DNA of 64,000 bases from Lotus japonicus (taxonomy: Eukaryota > Streptophyta > Magnoliopsida > Fabales > Fabaceae): assembly GCF_012489685.1 (NCBI RefSeq), contig NC_080041.1, positions 29,377,780 to 29,441,779 on the forward strand. Direction: 5' to 3'. Both the position numbers and the translations under genes were made by a program. Positions 60,201 to 64,000 of this stretch are shown piece after piece; position 1 is the stretch's first letter; the number at the start of each line of letters is the position of its first letter. The notes beneath the pieces are model-generated. The model was not told where the DNA came from. It ran no database searches and saw only the letters and a list, made by a program, of their open reading frames with translations.

Positions 60201-61803
60201 GCGACAGCACGAGAGTTCTGATTGTCCTCAAACATAGAAGCGATACGGTTCCAAGTAGCCATAGCAGTAGAACCTTTTTCCATAACAGTGGAGAGAAGAT
60301 CAAAGGAGATGGTGGAATAAATCCACTGCTTGACAGTAGAGTCAAGAGTAGCCCACCGAGCATAGGAAGCATCGGTGCGCGCAGGAGGCTCCAAACCAGC
60401 TTGTGGAATGATGTGGTGGAGCACCTGAGTGGCGTGAGCATGAGTTTCAAACAATTCAGCCCACAGAGCATAGTGGTCCTTGTCGAGCTCGAGTTTGAAA
60501 GGAATGTTGTTTTTGATGTTAGTAACAGCAAGGGCCGGATGAAACTCGGGCTTGACAGTGGGGGACGAAGGGGCCGTAGGTGTGGCAGTGGGCGTAGGAA
60601 CCGTAGTGGTGTCGCCGGTTGGAGAGCCAGTTGTCGAGTCGGAGGTAGCCATAGAAACGGGTTGGCTGGAACCGGTCCGGTCCGGGCGAGTTGGATCCTG
60701 GCGAACCGGGAAGAAATAAAATAATAATAAAAAAAGGAACTTGGATCCTGGATCGGATCCGGCTGGGCACGCGGGTCTGCTGCCAACAACAAGGGCTGGA
60801 AGCGACGGGTGGGCGTGCGGTTGAAGGCGCGAGGGACAGCGGTGGCCGGCGGGAGGGACGGCGGTGGTGGCGGGACGTCCGACGAGCCTGGAGGCGCAGA
60901 GAGTCACGCAGGCACAAGGTGAGAAGACCTGTGCAGCGTGGTGAGAGTTCTTCGATGGGAGAGGAAGAACCGGCGACAGCGAGGAAGGCCTGTGGCGGCG
61001 GCGGCGCGAGAAGTAGAGGAGTGCTGCGGCGACGGCGGTGTGGCGGGTGCTAGGGGAGAGACAGCGGTAGTGGGTGGGTTTGGAGGGAGAATTTAGGAAA
61101 TAAAATAAAAGGATTAGGTCAGATTGGAAGAGGGGATCTGAACCTGCTCAATGATACCATGAAGGAAATCAATTCCGTGACTGTTATTGATAATGAAATA
61201 CCCTATATATACAACTTACCTAGTTGACTAACAATAAATATTAAACCCTAATTACAGGCGTAATTACAAAGAGAATAAATAATATCCTATTCTATCAAAT
61301 ATCATTAAGAAAAGTTTGGCATAGAAGTCATTTACATCAGAGAGCATAAAGGGGAGCACTTCAGGAGGCCCCTCCTCAACCCAAACCGAGTCAGTGAAGG
61401 AGAGTGAGATATATGATAAGCGATATAAGAAGAGAAAAGACAGATAGAAAAAGAAAGTGAGTGTCTAGCTTGGTAGCTTTTATCCACTGCATGTACCATG
61501 TTCCCCTCCCCGTAAAGATAAATTAAAATTCTAATAGGCAAAACAATAGTCAAGGTAATGCATTAGTGTTTCAGACCTATATATAAACTTTTTCTTATGT
61601 TTGAGAAAGACTAAACATAACTATTGTTGCATGAGATATAATCTTCTCAACTGAAAAAAAATGCAACTCATAATAATAATGAAAACAAGATATTTACCAG
61701 GAAACCAGCTGGAGGCAAAAGTTGGAGGAGTACTTAAGAAGTTAAAGAACATGAAAACTGCCCCAACCACCAAAAACAAACCACATAAGCCAGACACCTT
61801 CAT
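57292..61803 (-). CDS. Small membrane-anchored or secreted protein (132 aa) with Pro-rich tail; intron holds a copia element
   Basis: Minus-strand exons: 61803-61698, 57835-57726, 57474-57292; 399 bases, phases agree. Residues 1-30 are a hydrophobic signal or anchor ([18 protein letters not shown]) and end at an Ala/Ser-rich, possibly cleavable site (FASSWFP). The middle ([21 protein letters not shown]) has no known domain. The C-terminus is [17 protein letters not shown] followed by [15 protein letters not shown], a short Pro-rich end that could be a processed peptide. Intron 1 is 3.86 kb, mostly a truncated copia retrotransposon, so splicing may be affected. An alternative start at 61812 adds three residues. 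The function is unknown. Confidence 0.7.
58081..60652 (-). CDS. copia Gag-protease-integrase frame, RT and RNase H missing
   Basis: One open frame on the minus strand; the plausible start MATSDSTT is at 60652, though the frame is open to 60907. Order: Gag domain (about 60500-59950), a Ser/Pro-rich linker in place of a clear zinc knuckle, protease ([13 protein letters not shown] near 59450), the GAG-pre-integrase block ([12 protein letters not shown]), and an integrase core with [17 protein letters not shown] and the Glu in [13 protein letters not shown]. It runs into host sequence at 58080 just after the integrase C-terminal region. RT, RNase H and the 3' LTR are absent. The uninterrupted frame suggests a young copy. 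It cannot complete a cycle alone. Confidence 0.9.
61146..61159 (-). other. Primer-binding site of the copia element
   Basis: Minus-strand TGGTATCATTGAGC directly after the LTR. TGGTATCA is complementary to the 3' end of initiator tRNA-Met, the usual copia primer. Confidence 0.75.
61160..61297 (-). repeat. copia 5' LTR (about 138 bp)
   Basis: Minus orientation: starts TGATAGAATAGG at 61297 and ends CCTTCA at 61160, against the primer-binding site. It includes a TATATATAGGG segment that may be its TATA box (plus-strand about 61201-61211). It is short for a copia LTR, and no second LTR is present to confirm the borders. Confidence 0.65.
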
Positions 61804-61812
61804 TTCTATCAC

Positions 61813-62414
61813 ACTACACTACAAGTTATAATGACTTCCAAAACAAGAAGCAAGTTCTGGTCACAGCAGATTCATGAAACCAAACTGCCTCAAAACCTGG
61901 AAGTGAAACAAGACCAGAGCTTCCCAAACAGAACTCAATATTTGTTGATATACTATGTGTTTTGGTGTATTTTATTGCTGTTAATGTCGATCGTTGCTTT
62001 TCTGTCAGCTAACGTGCCTGAAGGGCTCGCATTTCCATTACAGTCTTTAGTGCCAACATTAAATACATGATCAGTCTTTTCATTCTCGATCCACTGTTCT
62101 GCAGCTCAAAGCAATAAACATTTCTACAGACACACACAGCAATTAATGACAACGATGCTGCCCTTTAATGTTTCTACTTACCACATTCAAAATTAGCTTT
62201 CGTGTTTCAATTCTAGGGAGCTTTGATTTTTAAAAATGATTGATGAACATGTGAATAGCACCAGACATCCAACACCTTTAGCTTTGGTAATTTGTGTAGC
62301 CACACACACTGAAGGTGTTGGATGTTTCGCACTATCTCCCCCTCCTTAATATAAGAATTAAATAAGAGATGTATATTGGTTCATTTTATAAGAATTAGAT
62401 TTTGATTTTGTACC
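61813..62414. other. Upstream region of the small protein gene
   Basis: No other gene recognised. It contains a hairpin at 62265-62325. Confidence 0.4.
62265..62325. repeat. 14-bp perfect inverted repeat (hairpin)
   Basis: ACATCCAACACCTT (62265-62278) and AAGGTGTTGGATGT (62312-62325) pair perfectly, with weaker pairing outside (AGCACC / TTCGCAC). The loop is about 33 bases. Confidence 0.7.
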
Positions 62415-62416
62415 TA

Positions 62417-62703
62417 CTCCCTCCGTTCCTAATTATAAGACCTAATTTTAAATTTTTCATGTTCCTAAAAATATATCAAAAAGTATTTTACTCTTCCATA
62501 TATACCCCTCACATTAATTGTGTGTTTTCAATTCCAAAGTTTTAATTACCACCTACCATTAATTAGTGAGAGAAAATGACAAAGGGTAAATATGGAGGAA
62601 TGTATGCATTTTTAAAAAATCAATACATTAATTAGACACATTTAATATTTTCTTAATAAGCGCAATTTTTTGTATTAGGTCTTATAATTAGGAACGGAGA
62701 GAG
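62417..62703. mobile_element. Stowaway-type MITE (287 bp)
   Basis: The TIRs CTCCCTCCGTTCCTAATTAT and ATAATTAGGAACGGAGAGAG are nearly perfect, and TA flanks the element on both sides (62415-62416 and 62704-62705). Same superfamily as 47259-47926 but with different TIR detail. Confidence 0.92.
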
Positions 62704-62705
62704 TA

Positions 62706-63006
62706 TTAATTATTGAAGAAATCTATTCATGTCATCCTCACATCTACTCTTGTCATCCCTCATATCTCGATGTGACAATGTCCCACATTTATGATTGTGG
62801 AATATATAGTTTGTACTCTACTATTCCGCAATCTTCAAACGTAAGTGCGGGAAAAGGGGATGGTGAGAGTAAGCGTGAGAATGATATGAATAGAATCCTC
62901 CTTAATTATTTTTTCACAATATTGCACAATGTAGAAACCTAGATTTACACATTTTAACTTTTGAATGTTGCACATGTCATCTTCTATAGTAGATGTGCAA
63001 TATTGT
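62706..63006. other. Spacer with a diverged copy of the 50-bp repeat
   Basis: GTGGAATATATAGTTTGTAC near 62798 is an isolated copy of the tandem unit that starts at 63007. Nothing else was recognised. Confidence 0.5.
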
Positions 63007-63147
63007 GTGGAATATATAGTTTGTACTCTACTGTTCCTATTGTATGTGGAATATATGTGGAATATATAGTTTGTACTCTACTGTTCCTATTGTGTGTGGA
63101 ATATATGTGGAATATATAGTTTGTACTCTACTGTTCCTATTGTATGT
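63007..63147 (+). repeat. 50-bp tandem repeat, about 2.8 copies
   Basis: A unit beginning GTGGAATATATAGTTTGTAC starts at 63007, 63057 and 63107. The copies differ at only one or two positions, indicating recent expansion. Confidence 0.9.
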
Positions 63148-63550
63148 TATGTTGAGGCCTTTGCACTTTTGCCCTTCCTTACTTTTTGTTTCCTTAGCCA
63201 AGCATTGGTTTTTAAGGAAATTTCATGGTAGTACAAACACATATATAGCAAGCATGTGGGTTTCTACATCGTGGCAGTACAAACATATATAGCAATACAA
63301 ACACAGATATGAAAGGAAGTTTGAGCTTTCCTTTTTCAATTTAATATGGGAACTAAAACTCTGATAAAATTTAAATGTCTTCAACAAAACAGAACAACAA
63401 TGTTATCAGATCAACCATTCTGTCTGAATTCAGAACAAACCATGAAAATGACTGTAATATAGAGATAAGTTTGAAACAAAACAAAACATATAGAGCCTGA
63501 ATAAGCAATCTAAGCTGAGAATCCTAATAGCTCCATCAGTGACCAACACT
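63148..63550. other. Spacer, 3' region of eL29
   Basis: Contains short repeats (AGTACAAACACATATATAGC variants, 63232-63305). The last part is the likely eL29 3' UTR. Confidence 0.45.
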
Positions 63551-63736
63551 TTACTCATCTTCAATGATAGATTCAACACCCTTCTTGTTGTGCTTCCTAG
63601 CGTACCTCTGATTCCTCAGAAACTTGGGATCCATCCCTTTGGTGGAAGTGTGGCGGTGCCTCTTGGGCTTCTTGATGCCGTTCTTGTGTGCCTTGTAGGA
63701 TTGGTTGTGAGCGGTGTGATTCTTCGACTTGGCCAT
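63551..63736 (-). CDS. RPL29: 60S ribosomal protein eL29 (61 aa)
   Basis: Small, very basic protein of the large ribosomal subunit. The frame begins [20 protein letters not shown], continues with the conserved [17 protein letters not shown] block, and ends in a short acidic tail (SIIEDE). Its length equals the usual plant eL29 length and the CDS is uninterrupted. Upstream on the minus strand a GTTGTGCAG splice acceptor (plus-strand 63772-63780) precedes a leader containing AAACCCTAG, a motif common in plant ribosomal-protein genes, so a 5'-UTR intron is likely. Confidence 0.95.
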   Translation of the reverse strand: MAKSKNHTAHNQSYKAHKNGIKKPKRHRHTSTKGMDPKFLRNQRYARKHNKKGVESIIEDE

Positions 63737-64000
63737 CTCTTCAAGATCCGGTTGAGGAGCTAGGGTTTTTCCTGCACAACAGAAGAATGAGAACTAAAAC
63801 TTTTATCCAAGTTTCTTAATGTCAATCTAGGTTTCTACATCGTGACATTCACAAGTAACCTGAATATTACATGGTTTAGTATTCAGAAAATTAAAAAGGA
63901 TTACATCATATGTTCTTATTAAGAATGGCATGATACATGTATAAACTGTTATACATGTCTCTAGCCATGAAGCTAAGGTGTCCTAACTCCTAATACTGAT
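63737..64000 (-). other. 5' leader, probable UTR intron and promoter side of RPL29
   Basis: Contains the leader with the AAACCCTAG motif and, beyond 63772, the probable UTR intron. The window ends before a promoter can be defined. Confidence 0.45.

Larger units (their letters stand above)
58081..61297 (-). mobile_element. 3'-truncated copia element in an intron, flanked by about 43 bp duplication
   Basis: Begins with the 5' LTR (61297-61160) and ends abruptly at 58081. The sequence at about 58038-58080 is repeated at 61298-61340, so the same host stretch of about 43 bases borders both ends of the insertion. The first five bases after the LTR (AATAT) are what a normal 5-bp duplication would be. 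The host gene runs in the same direction. Confidence 0.85.

Noticed and set aside
60130..60792. 220-codon frame (and a 214-codon frame on the other strand) over the copia Gag
   Set aside because: Alternate-frame shadows of the continuous copia Gag-integrase frame, with no domain of their own.
1..64000. CRISPR arrays, operons, prophage or biosynthetic cluster
   Set aside because: No regularly spaced repeats with unique spacers. Genes have introns and unrelated functions on both strands, as expected for plant nuclear DNA.

Overview
The window is nuclear DNA of a flowering plant. Split genes have GT-AG introns, the product set is plant-specific (PLATZ factor, wall-associated kinase, CYP88A P450), intergenic DNA is AT-rich, and many plant transposon families are nested in it. 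The protein details and repeat styles suggest a dicot, probably a legume. The legume assignment is inference. No prokaryotic, organellar or CRISPR-like features were seen.

Layout. 1-4256: 5' part of a Ty3/gypsy (Tat-like) element on the minus strand, running off the left edge. 5148-9442: protein disulfide isomerase gene (+), with its first exon missing from the window and a one-base frameshift. Its introns hold a MULE-type MITE and a hAT-type MITE. 9443-13764: mobile DNA (inverted-repeat element, a SINE with a 17-bp target duplication, a Helitron-like unit). 13765-16770: intact wall-associated-kinase-like receptor (+). 17410-18240: decayed copia reverse transcriptase. 19743-22626: V-ATPase proteolipid VHA-c (-). 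23034-24744: TGG minisatellite and a 5'-truncated LINE with a 16-bp target duplication. 26537-29441: BTB/POZ protein (+). 29442-37015: repeats, including a 2,989-bp solo-LTR-like unit. 37016-42017: ent-kaurenoic acid oxidase (CYP88A) (-), eight exons. 43659-46889: a hAT-like element with a copia element inside it, both with exact target duplications. 47259-49900: Stowaway and other MITEs. 49914-51224: PLATZ protein (+). 51640-53352: an unassigned gene-like stretch and a gypsy gag-protease relic. 53912-54559: RING-H2 protein (-). 54885-56042: two SINEs. 57292-61803: a small membrane-anchored or secreted protein gene (-), whose first intron carries a copia element lacking its 3' half and flanked by a roughly 43-bp duplication. 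62417-63147: Stowaway MITE and 50-bp tandem repeats. 63551-63736: ribosomal protein eL29 (-).

The cellular genes are unrelated housekeeping and regulatory genes (ER protein folding, vacuolar H+ pumping, gibberellin synthesis, ubiquitin-pathway adaptors, translation), not a cluster or operon. No new defence or metabolic system was recognised. The most unusual material is the insertion history: nested elements with exact target duplications, a copia insertion with an abnormally long duplication, and a PDI locus that looks broken. Splice sites were chosen by reading-frame phase and family similarity. For VHA-c, CYP88A, the BTB gene, the WAK-like gene, PLATZ and the small protein gene, the exon lengths sum to an open frame.
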